A DNA stretch of 64,000 nucleotides from Saururus chinensis (taxonomy: Eukaryota; Streptophyta; Magnoliopsida; Piperales; Saururaceae): assembly GCA_035235625.1 (NCBI GenBank), contig CP141144.1:18473014-18537013 (forward strand), read 5' to 3'. Positions 12,650 to 24,300 of this stretch are shown here, piece by piece. The notes beneath the pieces were generated by a model, which saw nothing but the letters and a program-made list of their open reading frames with translations, was not told where the DNA came from and searched no databases. The stretch's first letter is position 1. Each line of letters opens with the position of its first letter. A program made the position numbers and the translations under genes.

Positions 12650-14763
12650 AAGGTTGCTTATAGGGATTAGGAGTCTAAGCAAGCAAGTAATAAAATACTG
12701 TTAGTTTGCATTGGGAGGGGGCCAAGATGGACGTGGGACTTGGTACTTTTTCTGGGTCAGTGGAGGGATGACTTTTGCATCCTTTTTCCCTTCTTCTTTG
12801 CTTCTTGTCTCTGGTCATCTCTTGCCCCATAAAAGAAGGAGTCCTCCTCCCGAGGTGATAAACGAGCAAGCTGCGCAGGCCCCAGCCCAGAAGCCAAGAG
12901 CAGTAGTTCACGCTTTTTCCTACTTTCTCCCTGAATAACTGTTACTCTTTATATTGAGTGTTTGCTTTCCTGAACAGAAGTTGGTAGATTCACTGCAAAC
13001 AACATTGAATGGAACGGAACTTTGTTGATACCAGATGCTGGGGGCTAGGTGAAGTTGCTGTCAAGGAGAATACTTTTAAGGATACTGATTAAAACTTTTA
13101 AACACGATTTTGTGAAAGATGAACAACAATGAAGTCAAATTACATACGAAAAAGCCACAGACCCATTTGCTGTTTGCCCATGTTTGGATACGTAGATGAA
13201 GATGCACTGAGGCCCATGTCATGGCAAAAGCGTACAAAGCAAGACCAGCTGAAACGCCATGCCTTTGCAAACACGGCTCACTGCTCAACGCAAGCCTCTT
13301 GCCTAGTATGGGCTATGGCCGCCGTTGAACCTGGAGTGTGAACCAGTACGAGTGACTGAGTTTGACTTGAAATCTGGTATGAGTTTCTTCTTTGTCACCA
13401 CCATTGTTTTGTGTATATCGATGTCAAATCTTCATCTGAAAATTGATTGTTTAGAGGATGCAAGCAAACAACTGTCATTTGCTTTTGCTTGTTTTAAAAA
13501 ATGCTTTCCATCTGTGCCCACAGAGAGGATGGTTCCCCACTAGTCTACATTCCACAGACCAGACCCGATCTCAACTGAATTCAATTCCAGTATTTATCAC
13601 TGCAGGTAATAACAAAAAGCTACGATCAAAGCGTTTTATGTACGTCTACTGCTTCTCAAACGTAACTACTTCTCCCATAGGATATGTGGGACCCCAAGTG
13701 GATTGAGACAATAAATCTAGGGAAAGGCGGCTGAAAAAAAATTGGATTCACTCACTTTTCTGGCTCCTTCTGGTAAAATATATCTCTCTTGACCAATCTG
13801 AATGTTCAATGAACATTGAACAATACACGAGAGGAAGGTCTGGATATCGAGTGGTGTACAGTGTTTTTTAAGGAAATATTTATCCCTTTTTAATAAATTA
13901 ATTTATTATAGGGTTTTTAAATAAATTCTCCTTTTATATATTTTTTATTTAATATTAATTATTATATTTAAAAAATAATAATTTTATTAAATGATGAAAC
14001 CATATATAAAATAAGCTTATGAAACTCTTTTTAAGTACCTAATTATTTAAATTAAACAGGATGAAGCTATTACTATAAAATAAACTTTTTGTCAAAAAGG
14101 AGAGAGAGAGTATAACCCTTCTTAAAATAGCTATTTTTAACGGTCAAAACATTAAGACACACAAGTGCAATAACACTCAAAAACCTAACTTATAGACGCT
14201 TGGCCATTGATTGTACACATCTTGCAATCGATCCTAAAACTTATTGAAAAACCATAAAATACGAAAAGATAACTCGATCGTTCAGTTATTACATCAGATC
14301 AAGTGATTATTCTATGATTAAAACTCCACACTTTGTCTATCTAAATTTATCTTATACTCTCTTTGTCTATATTATATTAATTATCTAGATTCAAAATAAA
14401 AATAGCTAACCTTTTTTTGTTTCTAATAATGAGAACTAATGTTGTTTAGGAGTAAGTTAAAAATAAAGAACTCTCTTATTACGACCCCAATGTCTTACTT
14501 CCTCATTATATACTTCCCCAAATAAATTTCATAATCTATCATCCACCCACAAATTACAAATATCTCTTACATACCCACCCGCACTATCTTTCTCCTACAC
14601 CGGTATCAAGAGTCATCTCTCTTTTCCTAGTCCACCTTCCCACATTGCTACAACCTTCTTTGTTGTCTTCTCCTCCTCTTCATCACAATAATTGGTTGGC
14701 TAAGGTGCAGCTAACCAACTCTATATGCACAGCAAAGTTACAAAATTTTGCCCTAGTCATAGT
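12650..14763. other. NOI upstream region and intergenic DNA
   Basis: The first ~1 kb has a more even base composition than the repeats around it and is presumably unique promoter DNA. From about 13860 it becomes strongly AT-rich. Short frames on both strands (12675-13706) overlap each other and lack motifs. A GA run at 14100-14110 is the only simple repeat. Confidence 0.4.
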
Positions 14764-15129
14764 TGGAGGTGTCAAAGTATCTGGCCCAGCACGGGCCCAT
14801 AGAAGGCCCACATGAAGATAGAGCTGGGCGAGGCCCTAACTACCATACCAGGCCCTCTTATTTTAAATTTTTTAAAAAATATTAAAGAACAAAAAAAATT
14901 AAATTTAAAGTGGTAAAAATTGCATCACAATAGTATGAGTATATTCGAAATAGGTTGGCACCTACTCACTTATCTATTACATGTAATTTAACATTAACAC
15001 ACCTTTATGAGGTTGCAAGTATATTCTAACTAACATAGAAAAAAATATTTGAACTTTCTAAGAAATTAAAATTTTATTACAGTCTTCTTGTAGCCCATTT
15101 TTAAATTTCTAGCTTGTTCTCTCTCTTCT

Positions 15130-16875
15130 ACATCTAATCAATCGTTTAAACAAACACAGTACTCCAATGCCATTAGATCTAAGTAACTCCTCCAATCATT
15201 AAGTACCCTGCTTCCTGCAATAAAATCAGACTCCATAGCTACTGTAGACACTAGAGGAGTTAGTAAATCAAGCGCTAAGGCAACAAGTACAAAATATTTT
15301 TTTTCATATGTCTTTCGTCAAACTAAAACTTTAAAGTTACTTGTTTCTTCTAGAGTTAAAATAAGCATAAAATTATTTTGTAAATACATAAGTAATTCAT
15401 TATTAAATGTAATATTAGTTTATTTTTGTTTATTTTTACTCAGTAATAACCAAGAAAAGTCATTTTTATTTATAGAAGGAGTTGGAGTAATAGACCTTCT
15501 ACAACCGTACAAAGATTCATATGTATCATATAAAGTATATAAAGCATTTTTAACTTATTCAAGATATGTATTAAATTCTAAACCCATATTAGTATATGTA
15601 TCATCTGCTAATATTAATTTGTACACCACTTAACATAATCATAGGGTCTATAATTATACCTAAACAAAAAAATCATAGGAAAATTTTCTAATTTTTTTAT
15701 GCTTTATTTCCATTGGCACCACAATCATATTAAATACATCATTATATCTATATAGTGAAAATATAAAAGTAATATTATATAGTTGATTAATAACTAAAGA
15801 AGAAGTAGGATAATATATACCCAATAATTGTTTAGTAACTTCCTAAAAAATATGTAAAAAGCTCATAATAACTACTCAAATTTCAAAATCATCATTGCAT
15901 AATGTAGAATCAATTATGCATCTTATCAACACACCATAATATTATAATTTTTCAATTCATAATAAGATTCTAGCATTAAATAAGTACTATTCCAACTACG
16001 TTTAACATCTAAGGCAAAAAAATCTATATTTCATACTGTATTGTTTACATAAGTCTCTAAATTCTTGAAATTGAGACGGAGAAAAATTGTATATACTAAA
16101 ACTTCTCTAATATTTACTTCATAATTTTTAACATTTAAAACGTCTTGAATGAATAAATTAATAACATGACAACAACATCTTACATGAAATTTGTTTCAAT
16201 CTAACATAGTGTGTAATTGTTTTTTAAGAAAATGAATAGCATTTTTATTATTTGAAGCATTATCTAAGGTAATAGAAATAATTTTATTATTAATATGATA
16301 GTCTTGTAAAGCCGCCATTATAAACTTACTAATTACAACTCCCGTATAAGAAGATTCTAATAAATTAAAAGTAATAATTTTTTATTTTAATACCTAATCA
16401 TGATCAATGAAATGTATTGTAATACAAACATATCTTAAATTTATGTTACTAATCCATATATTTGAAGTAATAGAAATTTTATTTGGAATTGTAAAAAGAG
16501 TTTCAATAAGATACCTTTATATTCGTTGAAGAGTAATATAATATGACTTAGTTGTATTACGCAAAACCTTGTGGAAGCATGGGTTGAGGGCGTTCTTCAC
16601 ATACATTTCAAACTTTCTATCATCTGCAAAAGAGAATAGTTGTTTGGCTTGCACAATGTATTTGGCTAGCTCACTTCGATTTGTATTTTCGGTGTATGTG
16701 ATAGTGCTCAAACTAGCCGATAAGCTAGCATGGCTAGCTAACTATGATTACCTTGGATCTTATTTTCCAACCTCTGCAAGGCACTTGTTGACATGCCTAG
16801 AAATATGACCTGTGCTGCTTGTGGAATTATTGAGATGTGTTTTGCAATGGTTGCGAATTGCTCATTGTAAATATA
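15130..16875 (-). pseudogene. hAT transposase relic
   Basis: On the minus strand three hallmarks appear in the right order. Near 16870-16770 a BED-finger fragment reads NHCKTHLNNSTSSTGHISRH then VNKCL (C-x-C...H-x-C pattern, first part eroded). Near 16290-16240 is ITLDNASNN, the transposase core, followed near 16185 by FHVRCCCHVINLF (usual form RCxxHILNL). Near 15300-15140 is the C-terminal dimerisation domain, DLLTPLVSTVAMESDFIAGS then RVLNDWRSYL (usual form VSTVASESAFSxGGRVLxxxR). Many stops and frame shifts separate them. It is not functional. Confidence 0.85.
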
Positions 16876-16961
16876 TACCCAAGTTTTTTTGGGTTTGGCA
16901 CTTCTTTTTTTTGTCAAGTGTTCCAACACATAAGAAACTTTGTGTTTCTTTTACACACTTG

Positions 16962-17933
16962 GTATTTACCAATATAGTGTTCTTTTTCGTCACACAGGCA
17001 CTAGCTAGGCGTAGGCACCTGCGTGGTTTTTTTTATATTTTTTTCATAATTTCGTCCTTTAGAAGGACAAAATAAGTATACTTAAATCAATACAATGTAA
17101 TGACTTCGTCATTCGGAAGGACGAAATCAATAACGAACTAATTTTGTTTATCTTCTCTTTCTCCCCTCTTTCTATTAACTATCTCTCTCTCCCCTCTCTA
17201 TATTTACTCTCTCTCTCTCCTCTTTCTTTCGATTATCTCTCTTCTCTTTCTTTCTATTCTCTTTCTCCTATCTTCTAAAGGGCAAAATCATGGAAATTTT
17301 AAAAAATATATTGATTTTGTCATTCAAAAATACATTATATTTTATTTAATATTTAATATTTTAATATATAATATAAATAAAAAAATTTAAATTAAATTAT
17401 CCTACTTTCTCCCCATTTTTTATAGTAGGGGTTCACGTCACACACATGAGAGAGACAAGAGAGAGAAAAATAAGAGAGAAGAGAGAGAGAGATGAGAGAC
17501 AAAAAGAGAGATAGCCAAGAGAGGAGATATAGAGAAATTGAATAGAGATAGAGAGGAGAGAGTGAAGAGAGAGACAGAAGAGAAAGAGAGAAATAGAAGA
17601 GAGAGACAAGAAAAAGGAGAGAGAGTGAATAGAAAGAGAGGAGAAAGAAGATCATAGAGGAGAGAGAAAAGAGAAGACAACATCATTTCATCATTGATTT
17701 TGTCCTTCTAAATGACATTGTAGTGATTTCATCATTTAAAATGACAAAATTAGTATATTATATTAATTTCGTACTTTAAAAGGATGAAAGGGCAAAATTA
17801 GTACATTATATTGATTTTGCCCTTTAAAATGATGAAATTATAAAAAATAAAATTTTAAAAAACCACATAGGCGCCAACACCTAGCTAGCGTCTACATGGC
17901 GAAAAGGAACAACATATTAGTAAATAATATTCT
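16962..17933. mobile_element. Foldback/long-TIR element with purine-pyrimidine arms
   Basis: The left arm (TATTTACCAATATAG..TTTTTCGTCACACAGGCACTAGCTAGGCGTAGGCACCTGCGTGG) is matched by the reverse complement of the right arm (17855-17933), including GCTAGCTAGGTGTTGGCGCC. Inside the arms are repeated mini-palindromes of the type TTTCGTCcTTTaGAAGGACAAA, then a CT-rich block (17150-17280) opposite a GA-rich block (17445-17690). The whole element can fold into one hairpin with an AT-rich loop near 17300-17430. It encodes nothing; Leu/Ser-rich minus-strand frames (17392-17686) are translations of the GA tract. A Mutator-like origin is possible, but no 9-bp target duplication was seen. Confidence 0.75.
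17445..17690. repeat. GA-rich (homopurine) tract
   Basis: About 245 bases of degenerate (GA)n/(GAGA)n interspersed with A and T, nearly all purine on the plus strand, forming the right arm of the foldback element. The complementary CT-rich tract lies at 17150-17280. Confidence 0.8.
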
Positions 17934-18427
17934 CTCTTCATTATTTTGGTAATTATTATTTTTTAATATTATTTATATAATTATATCTATCATATGAGAT
18001 ATTTGAATAACATTAATTAAATTTTTGGGGACCAATGAAAATTTTTTGTAGGCTAATTTATTGACTTTTATTTTAACTATAGATTTTGAAGTAATATTTA
18101 CAACTTTAATAAAATAGAATTGTGTTTGTTATAATTTTTTTATTTTTGTAATGTTGACATGATCCTGTAAATTAATATAATTTTTTATAGGAAAAAATAA
18201 TTTGGGTTGTAAATAGAATTCGAGCTCAATTTGAACATAGGTTCGATGTATTATAGTATATTTTCGAGCTCAAGTTAAAGTCAAGTTTTGAGTTTCTTGG
18301 TTGAACCAAGCTCGAGCCAAATATTTAGATGTTTGATTGAGCTCAAGCCAAGCTTTTAGAAATTGAGCTCGAGTAAAAACACCTCAAAAATGAGTTCGAC
18401 TTGAGTCATTAGCACCCTTAGGAATAT

Positions 18428-18765
18428 CATGCTCTTGCTTTTACGACAACTGAAGTTCTCTGGTACTTTCGTCTTTTACATCGTCTTAAAGTGCCTCTTT
18501 CTTCTCTGCCTATACTACATTGTGATAAATTAATGTTCTTTACATGGCTAAAAATCATATGTTCCAAGTTGCAACAAGCATATTGATATTAACGCACATT
18601 TCATTTAAGAATATGTTATTTGTGGCACTATTTATGTTGCTCATTTGCTAGGAACTAATCAACTTGCTAATGTGTTTACTAAATCTCTGCCTAGTGCTTG
18701 GTTCTTATTGCTTCGTGATAAGTTTAATCTTCGGGCTCTCCCTCCTTGAGCTTGAGGGGGGATAT
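18428..18765 (+). pseudogene. Ty1/copia RNase H relic
   Basis: Translation from about 18422 gives EYHALAFTTTEVLWYFRLLH then RLKVPLSSLPILHCDK, the copia RNase H segment (usual form EYRALAxTTAELLWLxxLLxEL...). Further on, in other frames, come fragments equivalent to QLADxFTKxLPxxxFxxLRxKLxL and finally SLSLRG just before the polypurine tract. Stops and frame shifts throughout. The upstream part of pol is absent; the hAT end lies immediately 5'. Confidence 0.8.
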
Positions 18766-19050
18766 GAACCGTAATTCATCACTAGCACCAACTTTATTGA
18801 CTCAATTTTAGGAATCTCTCTATGCTAGCTATACATATCACTGATTTAGATCATGCTAAATATACTTATCCCTAATTTAGATTATGATATGTATGCTCAT
18901 CCCTGATTTGGCTTACTATATCTTCTATACATTGCAACTTATAGATATATTATATTATATATAGTAACTCACTGATTCTCTATATTATAATTTAAATATA
19001 GATATAATCTATGTATATAAATGAAAAATATGTCTCAATTGTTATTGCAT
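18755..19050 (+). mobile_element. copia polypurine tract and short 3' LTR
   Basis: TTGAGGGGGGATA (18755-18767) is the polypurine tract that follows the SLSLRGG codons in plant copia elements. The LTR would start at TGAACCGTAATTC and run about 280 bases through an AT-rich TATATA region to near 19050 (..ATTGTTATTGCA). The 3' end is a guess because no partner LTR or target duplication was found. Confidence 0.5.
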
Positions 19051-20034
19051 TGGGTTTTCTTAAGAGTAATCCTTACCTGCTTGGTGCCCATTGCTCAATG
19101 TAGGAAAAAATAAAAAAAATAGTGTCCATAGGCGGGGCCCAACTTTGAGGGGACCCTACCCTAAAGCTCTGCATTGGTCCCACCCTCTATCTGTGGCGTA
19201 TTTGTTGTGGGGTGGAAGATGTGCAGATACTGTACTATAGATCTATAGTAGACTCCTCCACCCCTGAAGCAGATGGCAGCGTCAGAACGCAACCCGGCCA
19301 AAGCCGACAAGATTGACCTGAAATCCCAGCTATTCCGAGGCACTTCTCCGCTTCACGTGACTACCATCCGTCTTTCCCCCGTATTTCCTTCTTCCCCATA
19401 ACTCATTTCTTCCCTTTCGGCATTCGGCTACTCAACGGAGCAGTATATTAGACAGGAATACAACAGACTCCACTGGAGTGATTCAAGTGAAGTTGCCAAT
19501 GACTGGACTGCTGATTTAAGCTACTGTGGATTGCTTTAAATTCTCTGACATGATGACGAGGTTTTCTTCTCAGGCTCCGCTGCTTTGTCTGGTATGAGAA
19601 GGCCTTGTACCCAATGGATTGAAAATGGTCAGTATCAAGATCTTGAATGGTTCAACTGCTCAACATGGAAGACATGTACGAGACCGCCCATATTTCTACC
19701 TGCTGCCTAGGGGCTGTAGTCGCCTTAAAATCTAGGCGATGGTGGGTACATCCATACCTGCATGATCTAAGGGGACTGAGCTATTGTACTTTGGCACGGT
19801 CGTGACCAGCTTTAGAGACCGGAAAATTTGCTCCTGGTCAAAGATTTGCTTCCTTTTACTCAGATAGCCAGCTTCCATGACCACTTGCTATGAGCCCAAA
19901 TCCCCTAGAACGCCCAATTGTGCCTATGACAGAAGGCTCTTATTCTTCGGGTAATGAACTTGTCTGAATGAGTTGGTTAACGTAAATAGCAGGCATGCAT
20001 TAAATTTCGTCACATATGACCATGAGTTCGATAT
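19051..20034. other. Intergenic DNA with one short gene-like block
   Basis: GC content rises at 19130-19420. A 42-codon frame starting at ATG 19273 (MAASERNPAKADKIDLKSQL...) looks like a protein N-terminus in composition but stops at 19401. No family was recognised and no continuation was found downstream. It could be a first-exon fragment captured from elsewhere. The remainder shows nothing. Confidence 0.3.
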
Positions 20035-20740
20035 GGGTTAGGGGGTGATATGGTACGCCCCCCACTAAATATCCACACTTATCGTATATCGGTTATATTA
20101 TATCGATATGGCTTATATGTATTGATATTATATTTAAAAATAATTTTAAATTTTTAAAAATTATTTTTTAATTAAATAATAATAATTTTTAAATTTTTTT
20201 TCTTAAAAATATAAAAACAATTCAAATCTAATTTTTTTGAAAATTTAAAATTTTATTATATTAAAAATAATATTTTTAAAGTTATATGAGATTAATACGG
20301 GTAGGTTCAATGCAATTTACATAATTATTTTTTTACATATAGTACTTCACAAATATATATTTATTTAAATATATAACTTAGACTTATATTAAACATATTA
20401 TTTATTTTAAAAATAAATTAATTTTAAAGTATTTAATATAGGAATAAAGAACAATAATTTATATGAGACGGAGGATATAATAATGTATTGTTCTAAATAA
20501 ACTATTTTTAGAGTATTCATATCAGTTGATATGACATTATATAATTTTATTATACTCTAAAATAAATATTAAAATAAAATAATACTAATTATAATATTTT
20601 TTTATACTTATAAAAAAATTTATGTACATTTCAACGTGTACTAAACATATTATCAATACATACCCATATCCATGATCATCCATATGTCATATCTATTCCA
20701 TACATATGACATGCATATGAGTATATGAGTTTTGACTCTT
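20035..20740. repeat. GATACG-type dispersed repeat, older copy
   Basis: It starts near GATATGGTACGCCCCCC and ends near CCATATCCATGATCATCCATATG. It matches 51560-52300 along its length: both have GGTAcGCCCCCCA, a TATCGATATGGC block, an AT-rich middle with ATTATATTAAAAATA and TTATATGAGATNAATA, and the closing TATCCATGATC. It has no coding potential. Relative to the 51.5 kb copy most CG dinucleotides are CA or TG here. Confidence 0.7.
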
Positions 20741-21361
20741 TAACCTCTTTCCCTCATAAATGATATTATTTAATGACAAGATAAATTTTTTGCTTTAATC
20801 GAACCAACCAAAAAACCGCTATACCGTACAATTGTTTAATGTGTGTAAGGAATGCAAGGACCGTTGAACAGCCTCTTCAAAGGAATGCAAGGACCGCATG
20901 AAGACCAACTCAGTTCACCTTTGATGTTATTCTGTACTTACAGTCCTCAATCCTCAGGACAGGACAATGACAATGTTTTTGAGCACAATATTGCTGCAAA
21001 TTTCCTTCTACCGAAAGTCAGACACTCAATCAACACTTTTACAGTGTTCCTACTACTTTCATGCTTCTCTTCATCTTCTTTCTCTCTTTTTTTTTTAATG
21101 GATGCATTCCATGCTTTCCTTGAAATGCTCCACTCACACCGGATTCATGCTTTCCCTGCTATGGGTAATTAAGAGATTTGTTATAATGAATATATATGGC
21201 GCTTTTCTGTTGGCTAGGAAGAGAAACATTACAATATTATAATAGTTTAATTTTAGAATTACTTTAGCTATTAATTTTAAAACTATGTAAAACGATGCCC
21301 TTTATCTATAACCCAGATGGTAAGTACAATACAGGGAAAAAATGAAAGAGTAAATAATCAA
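20741..21361. other. Region downstream of the prolyl 4-hydroxylase gene
   Basis: Presumably contains the 3' untranslated region next to 21361. A small local direct repeat, AAGGAATGCAAGGACCG, occurs at about 20849 and 20880. The 106-codon frame at 20852-21172 has no recognised domain. Confidence 0.4.
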
Positions 21362-24300
21362 TCAATTGCCAGTTCTCTGTCTCATCCATTTCGTCGCCGA
21401 CCATTTCTCTCCTTCCAGAACTTCACAACCGCCATGAACACTTTTGGGGTCTGACGTTCCCTCAAGTCCCTGGAAACAGCACCGCCGTTGGAATATTTTA
21501 AAAAAAAAAGACCATAAAAGGTTACTCATGTATCTTCAATGCGACATGCACAAGAACAGAGTAAAGGAAAATATCTAACCATGCTCCAGAAAAGGATTGC
21601 ATCTCCTTTAACAGGTTTTACAGACAACCCTTTCTCGATCTTTCCTCCGCAGGTGCAGTTTTCATTTCCAGCCTGGCCATCAAATTGATCAAAGATATTG
21701 TGGCAAGTGAACTTCTTTGAAAACAAGCAATCAGCCAAAGCATAAAATAGCAGCAATTATTCTAACCATAGGAAAGTAAGTTTCGCCACCATCAGGAACA
21801 GTGCTTAAATACATGAGCATTGTAGCAACTCTTTGGCCTCCACGTTTCAAGTTGAACTGCATTTAATGATGCTTATAACTTAAAGTGCTTGAAAAAGAAC
21901 AGTTATGAAAAGACCATCCAATGCATAATCCTTCATGTGGTCATGTGCCATCCAGCTTAGCTTCCTAATCTTCTAATTATATTTTACGGTGCTTCATAGC
22001 AGACAGATAAGTTGTTACTGGTGATAAATGCAAAAAGATTGGAAAAGATGATGGGCAACTTACAGAATCAGAAAAAAAATCATGGTGTGGCTTGTAATAT
22101 TGACTCCTCTCATACCTGTGCCTCTGCATATGTTAGAATTGATAGTAATACAATCCAAAATCAGCATTTTCTCATAGCTGTAGTTTGTGAGGAATAATAT
22201 CAGAAACTCTACCGAAGAACTTGAATGAGCTCTCCATTTTCAGCTGGTACTTGAGAATATACTGCAATTCGTTTTTCAATTGCCTGGCAAGTAATAAAAA
22301 AAATTAGTTTGACATTTACATAACAAGATTATGTGACAGTGTAAAAAACGCAAACAAAATGAAGTCAGCTTGGAAAATTTTCAAAATTAGAAGTTTTGAA
22401 AGTTTCCTGCAGAAATAACCTGGACAAGTGGATATTTCCTCTGTGCAGAATTCAAAAACATACCCGAACTTGTCCTGACATCACTCTTAAATCCCTGGGG
22501 TGGAAAATTCAACGAACTAAGATTATTTTCTCAAATATAAAAGATGAGTAAAAACATTGTTTGGAAACAGAAGAAAGAGATAACGACTATTTTCTGGCAA
22601 TTGCATTTATTAATGAAGCTGAAATAGGACTCAAGTTAATAAGAATTGGTACATCCAAACTACCATAAAAGAGAATATTTCAAATCATGCAGCCAAGTTG
22701 CTAGTAAGAAAGTGGCAAGTAGCAGTTAAAAAGGAAAATAAAATAATTTAAACCAATAGGAGATAGGCAACAGGTTTAAGGCCCCCTGAGTACTTTGACA
22801 GATAAACAACTACTCACCATGCACCAAAGGATATGCGAAGTCAAAGTGTTAGCCATCTGGACCATGGGAACTTCATGAGGATAAAATGTGTTTTTTTTCT
22901 CATGAATAGTGTTATTCATTAAATGATGCCCACATAGAGACATAGACAGATTCATCATACAGAATAAGATGCAATTACAAAACTGATCATAGGTCAATTT
23001 CTTCACTTGTTAGAGGCAATGTTAAAGTATACATTTGTTCAAAGCCCGAAGTCATGTAAATCGTAATCCACACATATTTCAAATTTTCCAAGCGTTATTA
23101 TTTGGTTATCATGTGAGATGAAATAATGACAGCTTATAGCTCTTTTAACTGTTTCTCTTGGTCAGTATAAAGGCTTCTAAAGAAACGGTAATATTAAATA
23201 CATATACCAGGACAAGAAAAGCTGAAAACTCAATTAACCATCATTAAGAGTTCAACAAAATAAAAAGTAAAGAAAATAATTATAGTCAATTTTTTCAATA
23301 GACTGATAGCATACATGCCTTGCCTGTTTTTGAATCCACAACAGTTGAAAATTCCAAGTGAGGCTTGGCAAGAGCTATGAGATAGTCACATTCCTGCAAG
23401 GCTGATGCATATTATATTTCTTGTTCATATACTGGAAATCTTTATTATATGTTCAACAGTTATATTCACAAGATAGCAAAGTAAATGAGTTTCACATGCA
23501 CACTTTTACATAAATGGCCTGCATATCAGTTGCATTAGATCTAGGAAAACAAGAAGATCATCACAATAAGGAAGAGGTCAAACAGCCAATTCGTGCTTAA
23601 CCAAAAAACCATTGTTCTAAATGCCTCAAGGGGAAGTCAGGTGCTCAACATATCACTGGTTTCTCGTATACAGCAATTCATAAATGTCTACTTTCGACAA
23701 AAAACACATCAAACGGTTGGAAAAGCCACATAAATATACCAAAAATCTTGATAAATATATTATAATTTACACTTGTCTTCATGAAATAACAAAATGACTA
23801 GAGTTGAACAGGGCAGTTAAAATAATGATCCAACCACTGACGAGGTAATAAAGCAGCAGCTAAATAACCTATCAAGACATTCATTTATAGTCTTACTAAT
23901 TCTAGTTTTCTTAGAGCTACTTCCAAACCTTACTGCTTTCTTTCTACAATGCTATTTGTAGTGTATACACACACACACACACCTCATAATTCTCTCTAAA
24001 TTTAAATTTTGATACATACCTCCACACTCAAAAAATTGTGAAAGACAATGATACGAGGGGACCAGCTAAGTACTTCGGGTTTGACCTACATCAGATACAA
24101 ATTGACAAAGAAAGAAAACAGTTTAAAAGGAGACACAACACGTAGGCAAGCCAAACACTGCCAACAAAACTGTATTGGGAGAAAAATATATAGAAAAATC
24201 CAACAAAAGGTTGTCAAACGCTAAAGCATGTAAGGACACAACAAGAAACATACAAGTCCAAGGCGTAGAATTTCTGCATCCTTGTCATTTATCCACCGAG

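Larger units (their letters stand above)
14764..18421 (-). mobile_element. Decayed hAT DNA transposon
   Basis: The interior carries a broken minus-strand hAT transposase. The left end GGAGGTGTCAAAG..GGCCCAGCACGGGCCC and the right end ATTAGCACCCTTA resemble the degenerate TAGGGGTG-type termini of plant hAT elements, and the right subterminal region (18230-18400) is full of GAGCTCGAG-type motifs common in such elements. The termini match only partly and no 8-bp target duplication was found, so the outer limits are provisional. The right end directly abuts a copia fragment. Confidence 0.5.

Noticed and set aside
17392-17686. Leu/Ser-rich minus-strand frames resembling membrane proteins
   Set aside because: Pure consequence of the GA-rich arm of the foldback element.
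19273-19401. 42-codon frame MAASERNPAKADKIDLKS..
   Set aside because: Protein-like at first sight but stops quickly, with no identified donor site or downstream exon; kept only as a note in the intergenic entry.
21526-21756. 76-codon minus frame as a stand-alone gene
   Set aside because: It is exon 10 of the prolyl 4-hydroxylase with flanking intron sequence.
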